Positions 34,832-43,551 of a stretch of 64,000 nucleotides of DNA are shown here, piece after piece. The position numbers and the translations under genes were made by a program. Source of the DNA: Blautia sp. (GTDB taxonomy: Bacteria; Bacillota; Clostridia; Lachnospirales; Lachnospiraceae); NCBI GenBank assembly GCA_023663685.1, contig JAMPHB010000001.1:41766-105765 (forward strand), read 5' to 3'. The notes beneath the pieces are model-generated. The model saw only the letters and a program-made list of their open reading frames with translations. It did no database searches and had not been told where the DNA came from. Every line of letters starts with the position of its first letter. Position 1 is the first letter of the stretch.

Positions 34832-36730
34832 TCAGAATGGAAAAGCTGACAGTTGCAGGAAAATTGAAACCGAAAACTTCCTTAACGTATATTCCTCACA
34901 TAATGCTTCACATTTTTTAGGTACTATATTTGTCGGATCAGATAATGAATTTTCATCGTCGGGTTCCGCATACATTTCGATTATATGAATACATTTCATA
35001 TTACAGTCCGTTTCTATTCTGATGATTTTATCCGTATCAGACACATTTACCACCTTTACAAAAAGTTTATTTCCCGCTGTGCTTGCGGATATTTTTAAAT
35101 CGCTGTCAATGCATTGTGTTTTAACAGCGGTATCGCCTGTATTTTCTGAAAACAGTTTTTGAATATAATAACTTGGTGTACCATAAACATTGTTATTATC
35201 AAACCATATCAAATTAGGCTGCCACTGATTATGATTGATTTTAGCTAAAAGAGGCGCGTAACAAGTCATTGTAACGTGGTCTGCGTTGCGTTCAACTCCC
35301 GTTAAAAACGCCGCTTCGCAAAGAGCCGCATACCAATTATTCTTTCGGTCTTTTATCGGAGAATTTTTATCTGCGCCTAAGTGTGCCGCCCATTCTCCAA
35401 TAAATACTTTAGGCAGACTGCGGTCATAATTGTCATATCGGTTTATATTGTCCAAAAACCATTCGGGCTCTTTATAAAAATGCTCGTCAACTGCATATGC
35501 CTTGTCCTTATTTTTATCTAACCAATCATATGCAAGGTCAAATTCCCAGCCGCGGTCTTTCCAGCCTGCACTTGTAATCAGTTTTATATCAGGGTATTTC
35601 TGAACAATTTTCTCTTGAAACAGCTTGTATCGTTCGAAATATTCCTTACCCCACTGTTCGTTGCCTATGCTGATATATTCAAGGTTAAACGGCTCACTAT
35701 GTCCCATTTCCGCACGTTTTTTGCCCCATTCACTGTTAATATCACCGTTAGCAAATTCAATCAAATCGAAAATATCCTGTATATATGGATTAAGTTTGTC
35801 GGTATCTACAAGTAAAGCTTCATGCCATTGACAAGTCATACCACAATTTATAACAGGGACGGGTTTTGCTCCTATGTCTTCACAAAATTGAAAATATTCA
35901 AAGAAACCTATACCGTATGACTGGAAGTAATCAGAAGCGTCAAAGCCTAAATTTCTATATTCTTCCATCTGCCAACGGTTATAGTTCGTCTTGCGCTCTT
36001 CAACCCTGCCGATTGTGTCTTTCCAATTGTACATATTGTCAAAACTGCGTCCTTCGACTATGCAACCGCCTGGAAAACGCATAAATGAAGGCTTTATATC
36101 TGCTATCATTTCCGCTATATCGCGGCGAAAACCGTTCTTGCGTCCCTTGAATGTATCGTTAGGGAATAATGATATAAATTCAAGATTTACAGTGCCCGTT
36201 TCGCATAATACGATTTCCAAAAATGTATTTGTGCAATTTCCGTTTACGGTAATAGTTTGCTCATGCTTTATCCATTTGTTTGAATTTACCACAATTTTAG
36301 TATGTCCGTACACAGTTCCGTCTTTAGATGCGATACGCACGGATAATTCTGTTTTGCTGTCCGACATAGCATAAAAACTTAAATTAAATTTTTCATTCTG
36401 TTTTACAGAAAAACCCTCTTTGCAATAGCCTGTATTACATATTCCGTCGTCCTGCGTTCCTTTTAACTCAGCATAATTTGTATGAACAGCATTTAGCGGA
36501 CGGTCAGATTTAATATTAAACTCAGCATTTCCGATTGTTTCCCAGCATAGTTTGCATTTATCAACTTTCCCGTCCCTGTCATAATATTCAAAAGAGCGGT
36601 TTGCGATAAGCTCAGCGTACAGTCCGCCATCGCCGCCGTAATTTATGTCTTCAAAAAACACGCCGTATAAAAGCGGACTGATAATGTTTGTTTTCTTTTT
36701 CGTATCAATTTTAATAGTATTTATTTTCAT
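34832..36730 (-). CDS. abfA: Alpha-L-arabinofuranosidase, GH51
   Basis: This 632-residue intracellular-type enzyme (no signal peptide) should release arabinose from arabinan or arabinoxylan oligosaccharides. Family marks: SPLLYGVFFEDINYGGDGGLYAEL at the start, FMRFPGGCIVEG, the acid/base Glu in YISIGNEQWG and the nucleophile Glu in VFIGEWAAHLG. A jelly-roll-like C-terminal domain completes it. Aaagga lies upstream of the ATG at 36730. Its codons are clearly AT-rich compared with rsmA and the ABC genes on either side, which suggests acquisition by transfer. No arabinose transporter or regulator is adjacent. Confidence 0.94.
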   Translation of the reverse strand: MKINTIKIDTKKKTNIISPLLYGVFFEDINYGGDGGLYAELIANRSFEYYDRDGKVDKCKLCWETIGNAEFNIKSDRPLNAVHTNYAELKGTQDDGICNTGYCKEGFSVKQNEKFNLSFYAMSDSKTELSVRIASKDGTVYGHTKIVVNSNKWIKHEQTITVNGNCTNTFLEIVLCETGTVNLEFISLFPNDTFKGRKNGFRRDIAEMIADIKPSFMRFPGGCIVEGRSFDNMYNWKDTIGRVEERKTNYNRWQMEEYRNLGFDASDYFQSYGIGFFEYFQFCEDIGAKPVPVINCGMTCQWHEALLVDTDKLNPYIQDIFDLIEFANGDINSEWGKKRAEMGHSEPFNLEYISIGNEQWGKEYFERYKLFQEKIVQKYPDIKLITSAGWKDRGWEFDLAYDWLDKNKDKAYAVDEHFYKEPEWFLDNINRYDNYDRSLPKVFIGEWAAHLGADKNSPIKDRKNNWYAALCEAAFLTGVERNADHVTMTCYAPLLAKINHNQWQPNLIWFDNNNVYGTPSYYIQKLFSENTGDTAVKTQCIDSDLKISASTAGNKLFVKVVNVSDTDKIIRIETDCNMKCIHIIEMYAEPDDENSLSDPTNIVPKKCEALCEEYTLRKFSVSIFLQLSAFPF

Positions 36731-36869
36731 TTTTATAAATCCTTTCTCGGAACAACAAAGATTTACATACAGTGTTTTTAATTATATTACGCTGGGAGTT
36801 ATAAAGTCAATCAAAGCGCTGGAAAATAAGTACTTTGATTTCCGCGAGAAACAATTTTATACGACAGCC

Positions 36870-36898
36870 TTGACTTTTGAATAGAGTTAGTATATACT
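36870..36898 (+). promoter_or_regulatory. Sigma-A promoter of the ABC exporter operon
   Basis: TTGACT (36870-36875) and TATACT (36893-36898) have a 17-bp spacer. The -10 sits exactly in the centre of the 26-bp palindrome. Confidence 0.8.
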
Positions 36899-36923
36899 AA
36901 CTCTATAGGTTAGATATGACTAA
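36881..36923 (+). promoter_or_regulatory. Palindromic operator pair over the ABC exporter promoter
   Basis: A perfect 26-bp palindrome (half-site atagagttagtat, 36881-36906) covers the -10. A second, weaker inverted repeat (gttag-n7-taac) follows at about 36908-36923. A dimeric repressor binding here would block transcription. No TetR-, PadR- or MarR-type regulator gene is found nearby. Confidence 0.75.
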
Positions 36924-36945
36924 CATAAAGAAAGTGAGGCCTGTT

Positions 36946-37644
36946 ATGTTTTTAGAAATCAGCAATCTGCGAAAGTCCTTCGGGGAAGGGGACAACCGGG
37001 TGGAGGTTTTGAAGGGCTTAAATCTTAAGGTGGAGAAGGGGGCGTTTGCCGTGCTGCTGGGTCCCTCCGGCTCCGGGAAATCTACGCTTCTCAATATCAT
37101 TGGGGGCATTGACGCGCCTGACTCCGGCGATATCACGATCGGCGGCGAAAAAATGGCGGATATGAAAGAAAAGTCCCTGACGAATTACAGGAGAAAGCAT
37201 CTGGGGTACATTTTTCAGATGTACAATCTGATTCCCAATCTGACGGTGCGGGAGAATATTGAGGTGGGGGCATATCTGAGCACGTCGCCCCTTCCGGTAG
37301 ATGAGCTTTTACATACGCTGGGACTGTATGAGCACCGCAACAAACTTCCGAACCAGCTTTCCGGCGGGCAGCAGCAGAGGACGGCCATCGGCAGGGCCAT
37401 TGTGAAAAATCCCGACATTCTGCTCTGCGACGAGCCGACGGGCGCGCTGGACTACAATACCTCGAAGGAGATACTCGCCCTGATTGAGACGGTGAACAAA
37501 CGTTATGGGAATACCGTCCTTATGGTGACCCACAACGACGCCATCAAAAATATGGCCTCCCATGTGGTGCGCCTGCGCGACGGAATGATTCGCAAGGATT
37601 ATCAGAATGAAGAGCGGATCTCGGCGGAAGAGCTGGACTGGTAA
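36946..37644 (+). CDS. ABC transporter ATP-binding protein (MacB/LolD type)
   Basis: This 232-residue ATPase starts at the ATG at 36946 behind gtgagg. It shows Walker A (GPSGSGKST, near residue 40), the Q-loop (YIFQMYNLIPNLTVRENIE), the signature (LSGGQQQRTAIGRA), Walker B with catalytic Glu (ILLCDEPTGALD) and the H-loop (VTHND). The PNLTVRENIE segment and the partner permease place it in the MacB/LolD-like exporter group. Together with the FtsX-type permease 12 bp downstream it should form a mechanotransmission exporter for antimicrobial peptides or lipids. Expression is probably repressed through the promoter palindrome. Confidence 0.95.
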   Translation: MFLEISNLRKSFGEGDNRVEVLKGLNLKVEKGAFAVLLGPSGSGKSTLLNIIGGIDAPDSGDITIGGEKMADMKEKSLTNYRRKHLGYIFQMYNLIPNLTVRENIEVGAYLSTSPLPVDELLHTLGLYEHRNKLPNQLSGGQQQRTAIGRAIVKNPDILLCDEPTGALDYNTSKEILALIETVNKRYGNTVLMVTHNDAIKNMASHVVRLRDGMIRKDYQNEERISAEELDW

Positions 37645-37656
37645 TGGAGGTGTGAG

Positions 37657-39972
37657 ATGAAGAATCCTTTGCGGAAGCGCTTTCTTAGAGAGCTGAAAAG
37701 TGAATTTGGAAAATACCTGGTAATTTTTTTGCTGATGACGGGTTCCATTGCCCTTGTGAGCGGCTTTGTGGTGGCAGGGAAAAGCCTGCTTGCCGCCTAC
37801 AATGAAAGCTTCGAAAAATACAATGTCGAGGACGGGCATTTCCGCACGGGCAAAGAGCTGGACGACGTCCAGAAACGTGCGGTGGGGAAGGGAATTTCCC
37901 TCTGTGAGCTTTTCTGGGTCGAGGAGGAGATGGAAAATGACAGTACCCTTCGGATATTTGCCGACCGCAGGCAGATGAATACGGTCTGCCTTCTGTCCGG
38001 TGAGATGCCCGGGGAGGACTGGGAGATTGGTCTGGACCGCATGTATGCCGAGAATAATGACATTCAGGTGGGAGACAGGCTGTCGGACGGCACGCACAGC
38101 TTTACCGTCAGCGGTCTGGTGGCGCTGCCGGACTACAGCTGCCTGTTTCAGGACAATTCCGATTCCATGTTTGATTCCGTAAAATTCGGTGTTGGCGTGG
38201 TGGCTCCGGAAACCTTTGAGGAGCTTGCGGACGATGGCGTGCGCTATGTCTATGCGTGGAAATATGACGAAGCGCCGGAGAATGAGACGGAGGAAAAGGA
38301 GCAGGCGGATGCGCTTATGAAAACGCTCGCCCGGGAGACAGAGCTTAAGGATTTTGTGCCGCAGTATCTGAACCAGGCCATCAATTTTACGGGGGAGGAT
38401 ATGGAAGGTGACAGTACCATGATGGTCTGGCTTCTCTATATCATCATAGTGATCCTCGCCTTTGTGTTTGGCGTGACAATTGCCAATACCATCAGCCGGG
38501 AGGCGGGCGTAATCGGAACGCTGAGAGCCAGCGGCTATACGAGGGGAGAGCTGATCCGCCATTATATGGCGATGCCGCTGCTTGTAACGCTAGTAAGCGC
38601 TCTGGCGGGAAATCTTCTGGGCTATACGGTGCTCAAGGATTATGGAGCAAAGCTCTACTATGGAAGCTACAGCCTCACCACCTATCAGATGCTCTGGAGC
38701 CCGGACACCTTTTACAAAACGACCCTCGTGCCCCTTGTGCTGATGCTGCTGGTGAATTTTGCGGTTTTGAGTCATAAGCTAAAGCTCTCGCCCCTGAAAT
38801 TTCTGCGCAGGGATCTGTCCGGGAAAAAGAGAAAAAAGACGCTGCATTTGACGCACCGGATCGGCTTTTTCACACGGTTCCGGCTGCGGATTATTTTTCA
38901 GAATATGAGTAATTATCTCGTGCTTTTTGTGGGAATACTCTTTGCGAACCTGATTCTGTTTTTTGGTAAGATCTTCCCGTCGGTGCTGGAGCATTACAAT
39001 GCGACGATTGGAGACAATATGCTTTGTGAATACCAGTATCTGCTGGAGGCTCCGCTGGAGCTGGCCGCCGGAGAGGAATCCATGGAGACGCTGGCCGCGC
39101 TGCTTGCTTTTTCCGAGGGCGTGGAAACGGAAAATGAGGACGCGGAAAAGTTTTCTGTCTATACCTTAAAGACGCTGGGAGAGGAGTTTCCGGCGGAGAC
39201 AGTGACCCTGTACGGGGTGGAGCCGGACAGCCGCTATCTGCAGGCGGATTTTTCGGAGGGAAAAATCTATATTTCCTCGGCCTATGCGGAAAAATACCGG
39301 TGGACAGAAGGTGATATTTTCACCTTAAAGGAGCCCTATGGGGAGGAAACCTACGAATTCCGGGCAGATGGGATTTACGACTATGAGGGCGGGCTGAATA
39401 TATTTATGAGCCGGGAGAAGCTGAATGAGATGTTTGATTTTCAAGAGGAGTATTTCAGCGGATATTTTTCAGACAGTGAGATTACGGACATAGACAGCCA
39501 GTATATTGCCACGGTGATCGGCTATGATGAGCTGACGAAGATATCAAGACAGCTCACCGTGTCCATGGGCGGAATGATGAAGCTGGTGGAGGCATTTGCC
39601 CTGCTGGTGTTCGTGGTTCTGGTCTATCTCCTGTCCAAGGTGATCATTGAGAAAAATGCCCAGTCCATCTCCATGGCAAAAATACTTGGCTACACCCTCG
39701 GGGAGATTACACGGCTTTACGTTCTCTCTACCTCCATCGTGGTGGTGCTCTGTCTCCTTGTGAGCCTGCCAATCGAGGTGATGATCATGGAAATTCTTTT
39801 CCGGGAGGTCATGCTGCAGATGATATCCGGGTGGATTGCCTTCTGGCTGGATCCGATGCTGCTCGTAAAAATGTTTGTGATGGGCGTGGCCACATATATG
39901 CTCGTGGCGGCGCTGGAATACCGGAGGGTGCGCCGCGTGCCGATGGAGGAGGCACTGAAAAATGTGGAATAG
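37657..39972 (+). CDS. FtsX-like ABC permease
   Basis: This 771-residue permease has an N-terminal membrane helix (YLVIFLLMTGSIALVSGFVV), a large extracytoplasmic domain of about 200 residues, then three helices of a first FtsX module (MMVWLLYIIIVILAFVFGV). After a linker (RDLSGKKRKKTLH) come a second extracytoplasmic domain and a second FtsX module (LVEAFALLVFVVLVYLLSKV). The tail RVRRVPMEEALKNVE is typical of the family. Two FtsX domains in one chain mean it may act as the whole transmembrane part. It partners with the upstream ATPase. Confidence 0.93.
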   Translation: MKNPLRKRFLRELKSEFGKYLVIFLLMTGSIALVSGFVVAGKSLLAAYNESFEKYNVEDGHFRTGKELDDVQKRAVGKGISLCELFWVEEEMENDSTLRIFADRRQMNTVCLLSGEMPGEDWEIGLDRMYAENNDIQVGDRLSDGTHSFTVSGLVALPDYSCLFQDNSDSMFDSVKFGVGVVAPETFEELADDGVRYVYAWKYDEAPENETEEKEQADALMKTLARETELKDFVPQYLNQAINFTGEDMEGDSTMMVWLLYIIIVILAFVFGVTIANTISREAGVIGTLRASGYTRGELIRHYMAMPLLVTLVSALAGNLLGYTVLKDYGAKLYYGSYSLTTYQMLWSPDTFYKTTLVPLVLMLLVNFAVLSHKLKLSPLKFLRRDLSGKKRKKTLHLTHRIGFFTRFRLRIIFQNMSNYLVLFVGILFANLILFFGKIFPSVLEHYNATIGDNMLCEYQYLLEAPLELAAGEESMETLAALLAFSEGVETENEDAEKFSVYTLKTLGEEFPAETVTLYGVEPDSRYLQADFSEGKIYISSAYAEKYRWTEGDIFTLKEPYGEETYEFRADGIYDYEGGLNIFMSREKLNEMFDFQEEYFSGYFSDSEITDIDSQYIATVIGYDELTKISRQLTVSMGGMMKLVEAFALLVFVVLVYLLSKVIIEKNAQSISMAKILGYTLGEITRLYVLSTSIVVVLCLLVSLPIEVMIMEILFREVMLQMISGWIAFWLDPMLLVKMFVMGVATYMLVAALEYRRVRRVPMEEALKNVE

Positions 39973-39984
39973 GGAGAAAAGGCA

Positions 39985-40013
39985 TTGCTTTTCTCCGACA
40001 GATTGCATATAAT
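39985..40013 (+). promoter_or_regulatory. Candidate sigma-A promoter of the methyltransferase/MTHFR gene
   Basis: TTGCTT (39985-39990) and TATAAT (40008-40013) are 17 bp apart. A terminator-like hairpin follows within 15 bp of the expected start site, so a short attenuated leader is possible. Confidence 0.55.
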
Positions 40014-40026
40014 AATGCTATATGAC

Positions 40027-40064
40027 AGCGGGGGCAGAAAACTGTTCCCGCTCTTGTTATTTTT
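40027..40064 (+). terminator. Terminator-like hairpin between the ABC operon and the methyltransferase gene
   Basis: agcgggggcag pairs with ctgttcccgct (two G-U pairs) around an AAAA loop, followed by cttgttattttt. It may end the ABC transcript or attenuate the gene downstream, because the promoter at 39985-40013 lies before it. Confidence 0.7.
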
Positions 40065-40104
40065 ACGGTCGCATACAAAAATCAGAAAACGGAGAGATAC
40101 AGTG

Positions 40105-41913
40105 ATGGTGGGAAACCGAGAGAATATAGAGGCGCTTCTGGGGAAAAATAATTTAATCACGGACGGCGCTTTTGGCACTTATTACGCAGAAAAATATCAC
40201 ACGCAGGAGATGCCGGAGCTGGCGAATCTTCTCTATCCTGCGCGCGTCAGGGAGATTCATGGGGAGTATGTGCAGGCGGGAGCGGGCCTGATCCGAACGA
40301 ATACCTTCGCCTCTAATACGGCGGCTTTGCAGACCTCATGGGAAAATGTAGAAAAAAATATACGCGCCGCCGTGGAGGCGGCGGGGGCTGTCGCAGAACA
40401 GGAGACGCGGAATATACTGATTGCCGGGGATATCGGACCCGTTTCCCGTATGGATGGCATGGAGCCGGAGGAAGAGCAGCAGGAGTATGAGCGGATTGTG
40501 GAGGTGTTTGCGGACTGCGGTGTAGAGATTTTGGATTTTGAGACCTTTTCGGAGCTGGAGAGCATTCTGCCTGCGGTTCGCAGGGCGAAGGAGAAGTATG
40601 GTATGTACGTTATGACCTCCTTCTCGGTGAACCAGTATGGCTACAGCACCGTGGGGCGTAGCGCAAAGCAGCTTCTCCTCGCGGCGGCAAAGGAGCCCTG
40701 CATCGACGCTGCCGGATTAAACTGCGGAATGGGGGCGGGGCATATGCAGAATGTGTATGGACAGCTGGCACTCCCGGAGAATATGCTGCTGATGGCGCTT
40801 CCCAACGCCGGATATGCGACCCTGTCCCGCAACAGGGTTCGCTACAGCGGCGCTCCCTCCTATTTTACAGAGAAGATGATGCAGCTTGCCGCTCTCGGCG
40901 TGCAGATTCTGGGCGGCTGCTGCGGCACGGATCCGGACTATATCCGGCATATGGCGGCGTGCGCGGAAATTACGAGAAAGCGGCCGTCCCATGTATTTTC
41001 CGGCGCAAAGCAGGAAAAGGAGAGAACTGTCCGCCGGGGCTTTCTCTATGATGAGGCGGGGGAGCGCAAAAAAAAGAAGCTGATTGCCGTAGAGCTGGCG
41101 CCGCCCTTTGACGCAAATGACGAAAAGCTTTTAGAGTCCGCACGGCTTTTAAAGGACGCCCATGTCGATGTGCTGACCTTTCCCGATTCCCCCTCGGGGC
41201 GGACGCGCGTGGACTCTGTGCTCATGGCGGAGAAGGTGCAGAGGGTGACGGGCATGGAAGTTATGCCGCACATCTGCTGCCGGGATAAAAACGGGCTGGC
41301 GATCCGCTCGCTGCTCATGGGGGCGAAGGTCAATGAGATTCATAATTTCCTGATGATCACGGGAGATCCGCTGCCCACCATGGCACGCCAGAGCGTAAAG
41401 GCCGTATTCAATTTCGATGCGGTGGGAATGATGAAGCTCGCGCAGGAGATGAACGGGGAGATTTTTGCGGGCGGCCCGCTCTGCTACGGCGGAGCTGTCA
41501 ATCAGGGGCGCAGAAATATGGAGGTAGAGCAGCGGCGGGTGGAGAAAAAGCTGGAGGCAGGCGCGGAGTTTTTCCTGACGCAGCCCGTGTTTACGGAGGA
41601 GGACGCCCGCAGGCTGCGAAAGCTTAAGGAGGATACCGGAGCCTGCATTCTCTGTGGGATTATGCCTCTTATCAGCCGCAAAAACGCGCTCTTTATGCGA
41701 AACGAGATTGCGGGGGTCAATGTGACGGACGAGATTGTGAACCGCTATCCGGCAGCCTGTACGAGAGAGGAGGGGGAGGCCGTGGGAGTTGCGCTGGCAA
41801 AGGAGCTCCTTGCCATGGTGGAGGATTTTGCGGACGGCTATTACTTTTCCTTCCCCTTTAACCGGGTGTATCTGCTAAAGCAGCTTCTGGAGGGAAATAA
41901 AATCTGCCGTTGA
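40105..41913 (+). CDS. yitJ: Bifunctional homocysteine S-methyltransferase / methylenetetrahydrofolate reductase
   Basis: This 602-residue fusion has residues about 1-290 as a homocysteine S-methyltransferase barrel (LITDGAFGTYYAEKY) with zinc-binding cysteines in GLNCGMGAG and ILGGCCGTDPDYI. Residues about 310-600 are the FAD-dependent 5,10-methylene-THF reductase (VELAPPFDAND, HNFLMITGDPLP, FFLTQPVFTEEDARRL). The organisation is that of B. subtilis YitJ and supplies methyl groups for methionine and acetyl-CoA pathways. ATG 40105 follows ggagag by 8 bp. Unlike B. subtilis, no SAM riboswitch is visible in the short leader. Confidence 0.93.
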   Translation: MVGNRENIEALLGKNNLITDGAFGTYYAEKYHTQEMPELANLLYPARVREIHGEYVQAGAGLIRTNTFASNTAALQTSWENVEKNIRAAVEAAGAVAEQETRNILIAGDIGPVSRMDGMEPEEEQQEYERIVEVFADCGVEILDFETFSELESILPAVRRAKEKYGMYVMTSFSVNQYGYSTVGRSAKQLLLAAAKEPCIDAAGLNCGMGAGHMQNVYGQLALPENMLLMALPNAGYATLSRNRVRYSGAPSYFTEKMMQLAALGVQILGGCCGTDPDYIRHMAACAEITRKRPSHVFSGAKQEKERTVRRGFLYDEAGERKKKKLIAVELAPPFDANDEKLLESARLLKDAHVDVLTFPDSPSGRTRVDSVLMAEKVQRVTGMEVMPHICCRDKNGLAIRSLLMGAKVNEIHNFLMITGDPLPTMARQSVKAVFNFDAVGMMKLAQEMNGEIFAGGPLCYGGAVNQGRRNMEVEQRRVEKKLEAGAEFFLTQPVFTEEDARRLRKLKEDTGACILCGIMPLISRKNALFMRNEIAGVNVTDEIVNRYPAACTREEGEAVGVALAKELLAMVEDFADGYYFSFPFNRVYLLKQLLEGNKICR

Positions 41914-41938
41914 CAAGTGTGTAGATAAATGTTAAGAT
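41910..41938 (+). promoter_or_regulatory. Sigma-A promoter of the AbiEi-like gene
   Basis: TTGACA (41910-41915) and TAAGAT (41933-41938) have 17-bp spacing; the -35 overlaps the stop of the preceding gene. Confidence 0.7.
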
Positions 41939-41971
41939 TCGTGGAGAATGAAATGCATAGGAGGAGTTCAT

Positions 41972-42577
41972 ATGCTTGCAAAGACTTATGAGAGGGTGGA
42001 GGCACTGTCGGCCAGGTATCATGGATACATCAATACCAGAGAGCTGCTGCGGGAGGGAATCACGAACCGTCAGATTGCGATGCTGGTGGACGAGGAGTGG
42101 CTGGAGCGTGTCTCCCACGGGCATTACTGGCTGGAGAGAGCTCCCTATGAGAAGCCGTCGGATTACAAGGCCATTGAGATCTGCACCTGCAACCGGGAGG
42201 CCGTAATCTGTGCGGAGAGCGCCTGCTACTATAACGGTCTGATAGATTTCGAGCCGAGATCGGTCGTGATTGCGACCCGGAGGACGAACCGCGGAAAAAT
42301 CACGGTAAAATTTCCCTTTGTCCGTCACTATTTTGTAGACAGCCTTTTTGAGCTGGATCAGAGGAAGGTGACTACCGACTTTGGGGAGTACACTGTGTAT
42401 AATACTGAGCGGAGCATTTGTGACTGTATCCGGCTTCGGAGTAAAATAGACGTGAATCTGTTTTCGCTGATCATGGACAATTACCGGAAGAGTGAGGATA
42501 AGCAGACCGGCCGTCTGATGGACTATGCGAGGCTGATGCGGGTGGAAAAGCAGGCGCGGGATCTTTTGGGACTGTAG
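41972..42577 (+). CDS. AbiEi-family antitoxin-like protein (no toxin partner)
   Basis: This 201-residue protein starts at the ATG at 41972 behind ggaggag. The N-terminal winged helix (YINTRELLREGITNRQIAML, then WLERVSHGHYWL) is the AbiEi DNA-binding domain. The rest (AICAESACYYNGL, VIATRRTNRGK, VYNTERSICDCIRLR) follows the AbiEi C-terminal region. In type IV systems AbiEi represses its operon and counteracts the AbiEii nucleotidyltransferase. Here no AbiEii gene follows; the next gene is an M23-like protein. It is a likely orphan regulator or remnant. Confidence 0.82.
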   Translation: MLAKTYERVEALSARYHGYINTRELLREGITNRQIAMLVDEEWLERVSHGHYWLERAPYEKPSDYKAIEICTCNREAVICAESACYYNGLIDFEPRSVVIATRRTNRGKITVKFPFVRHYFVDSLFELDQRKVTTDFGEYTVYNTERSICDCIRLRSKIDVNLFSLIMDNYRKSEDKQTGRLMDYARLMRVEKQARDLLGL

Positions 42578-42616
42578 TCAGGGTGTTTTGCAAAAGTTTT
42601 TTTGCGGATTTAATCA

Positions 42617-42645
42617 GAATAATTTGCGTAAGTCGGGAAATACTT
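42617..42645 (+). promoter_or_regulatory. Possible sporulation sigma (F/G-like) promoter
   Basis: GAATA (42617-42621) and AATACTT (42639-42645), 17 bp apart, resemble the SigG/SigF consensus (TGAATA and CATACTA). This is an inference from the match and from the SpoIIQ-like product. Confidence 0.35.
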
Positions 42646-42679
42646 ACATCAAAGAAAAAAGGATGATGGAGGTAGCCCG

Positions 42680-43456
42680 ATGAGGAAACAACAATATGTA
42701 GCCGCAGTTGCCTGCCTGGTGGCGGGAGCGATCGGCTTTGCAAGCGTATATGCGACAGAGAAGGCGCAGGAGAAGAAGGAGCTGGCGCAGCAGGAGAGTA
42801 TAGAGCAGCAGCAGGAGGAGCTTTCACCGGCTTCCCATGAGCTCAGTCCCCAGCCGGCGAAGCAGACGGAGAAGACGGTGAAGGAGCCGGAGGTAAAGGT
42901 GAAGGAGCAGACGGCGAAGAAAGAGGAGCCGGAGGACGAACCGGAGCCGCAGCCGGAGCCTGAACCAGAACCGGAGGAAGAGCCCGCCGTGCCGACAGCG
43001 GTGGTGGATACCCTGCATTTTCAGCCGGAGGACGGAATGCTCTGGCCCATCGAGGGAGCGGTGCTTTTAGATTACAGTATGGACGCCACCATATATTTTC
43101 CTACGCTTGACCAGTACCGGTACAATTCCGCAATGATTATTTCCGGCGCGGTCAATGACAAGGTATTTTCCGTGGCGCGGGGCAAGATTATCGAGGTGTT
43201 TAACAGCGAGGAGACCGGCTGTACCGTGCGTCAGGATCTGGGAGACGGCTATATTGCCAGCTATGGACAGCTCAAGGAGCTGAACTTTGATGTGGGGGAT
43301 ATCGTGGAGAGCGGTCAGGTGATCGGCTATGTCAGCGAGCCGACAAAGTACTATTCCGTGGAGGGGACGAATGTATATTTCTCTCTGCAGAAGGACGGCA
43401 CGCCCGTGGATCCCAGGGAGTATCTGCCGATGGAGAGCATAGATACTCTGGAATAG
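42680..43456 (+). CDS. Membrane-anchored M23-like protein lacking zinc ligands (SpoIIQ-like)
   Basis: This 258-residue protein has an N-terminal signal-anchor (VAAVACLVAGAIGFASVYA), a 90-residue linker of Glu/Pro/Lys repeats (PEPQPEPEPEPEEEP) and a C-terminal M23 fold (MLWPIEGAVLLDYSMD, IISGAVNDKVFSVARGKI, YIASYGQL, VESGQVIGYV, NVYFSLQKDG). The HxxxD and HxH zinc motifs of active peptidases are missing (NVYFSL instead of HLHF), so it is probably a structural pseudoenzyme. SpoIIQ, which bridges forespore and mother cell membranes, has this exact layout. A sporulation-like promoter is present upstream. The identity as SpoIIQ is plausible but unproven. Confidence 0.78.
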   Translation: MRKQQYVAAVACLVAGAIGFASVYATEKAQEKKELAQQESIEQQQEELSPASHELSPQPAKQTEKTVKEPEVKVKEQTAKKEEPEDEPEPQPEPEPEPEEEPAVPTAVVDTLHFQPEDGMLWPIEGAVLLDYSMDATIYFPTLDQYRYNSAMIISGAVNDKVFSVARGKIIEVFNSEETGCTVRQDLGDGYIASYGQLKELNFDVGDIVESGQVIGYVSEPTKYYSVEGTNVYFSLQKDGTPVDPREYLPMESIDTLE

Positions 43457-43475
43457 ATACCGCGCGTATGTTTTC

Positions 43476-43505
43476 CTGCCTCCCTTTTGTGGGAGGCAGT
43501 TACAT
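43476..43505 (+). terminator. Intrinsic terminator after the M23-like gene
   Basis: ctgcctccc pairs with gggaggcag around a TTTTGT loop; the tail ttacatatat is only moderately T-rich. Confidence 0.65.
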
Positions 43506-43551
43506 ATATATAACAGGCAGTGTAAATTAAATTTTATAATGGAGTGAAGAG

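Noticed and set aside
40014..40104. SAM riboswitch before the homocysteine methyltransferase/MTHFR gene
   Set aside because: The leader is under 100 nt and shows none of the SAM-I core elements; only a simple hairpin is present.
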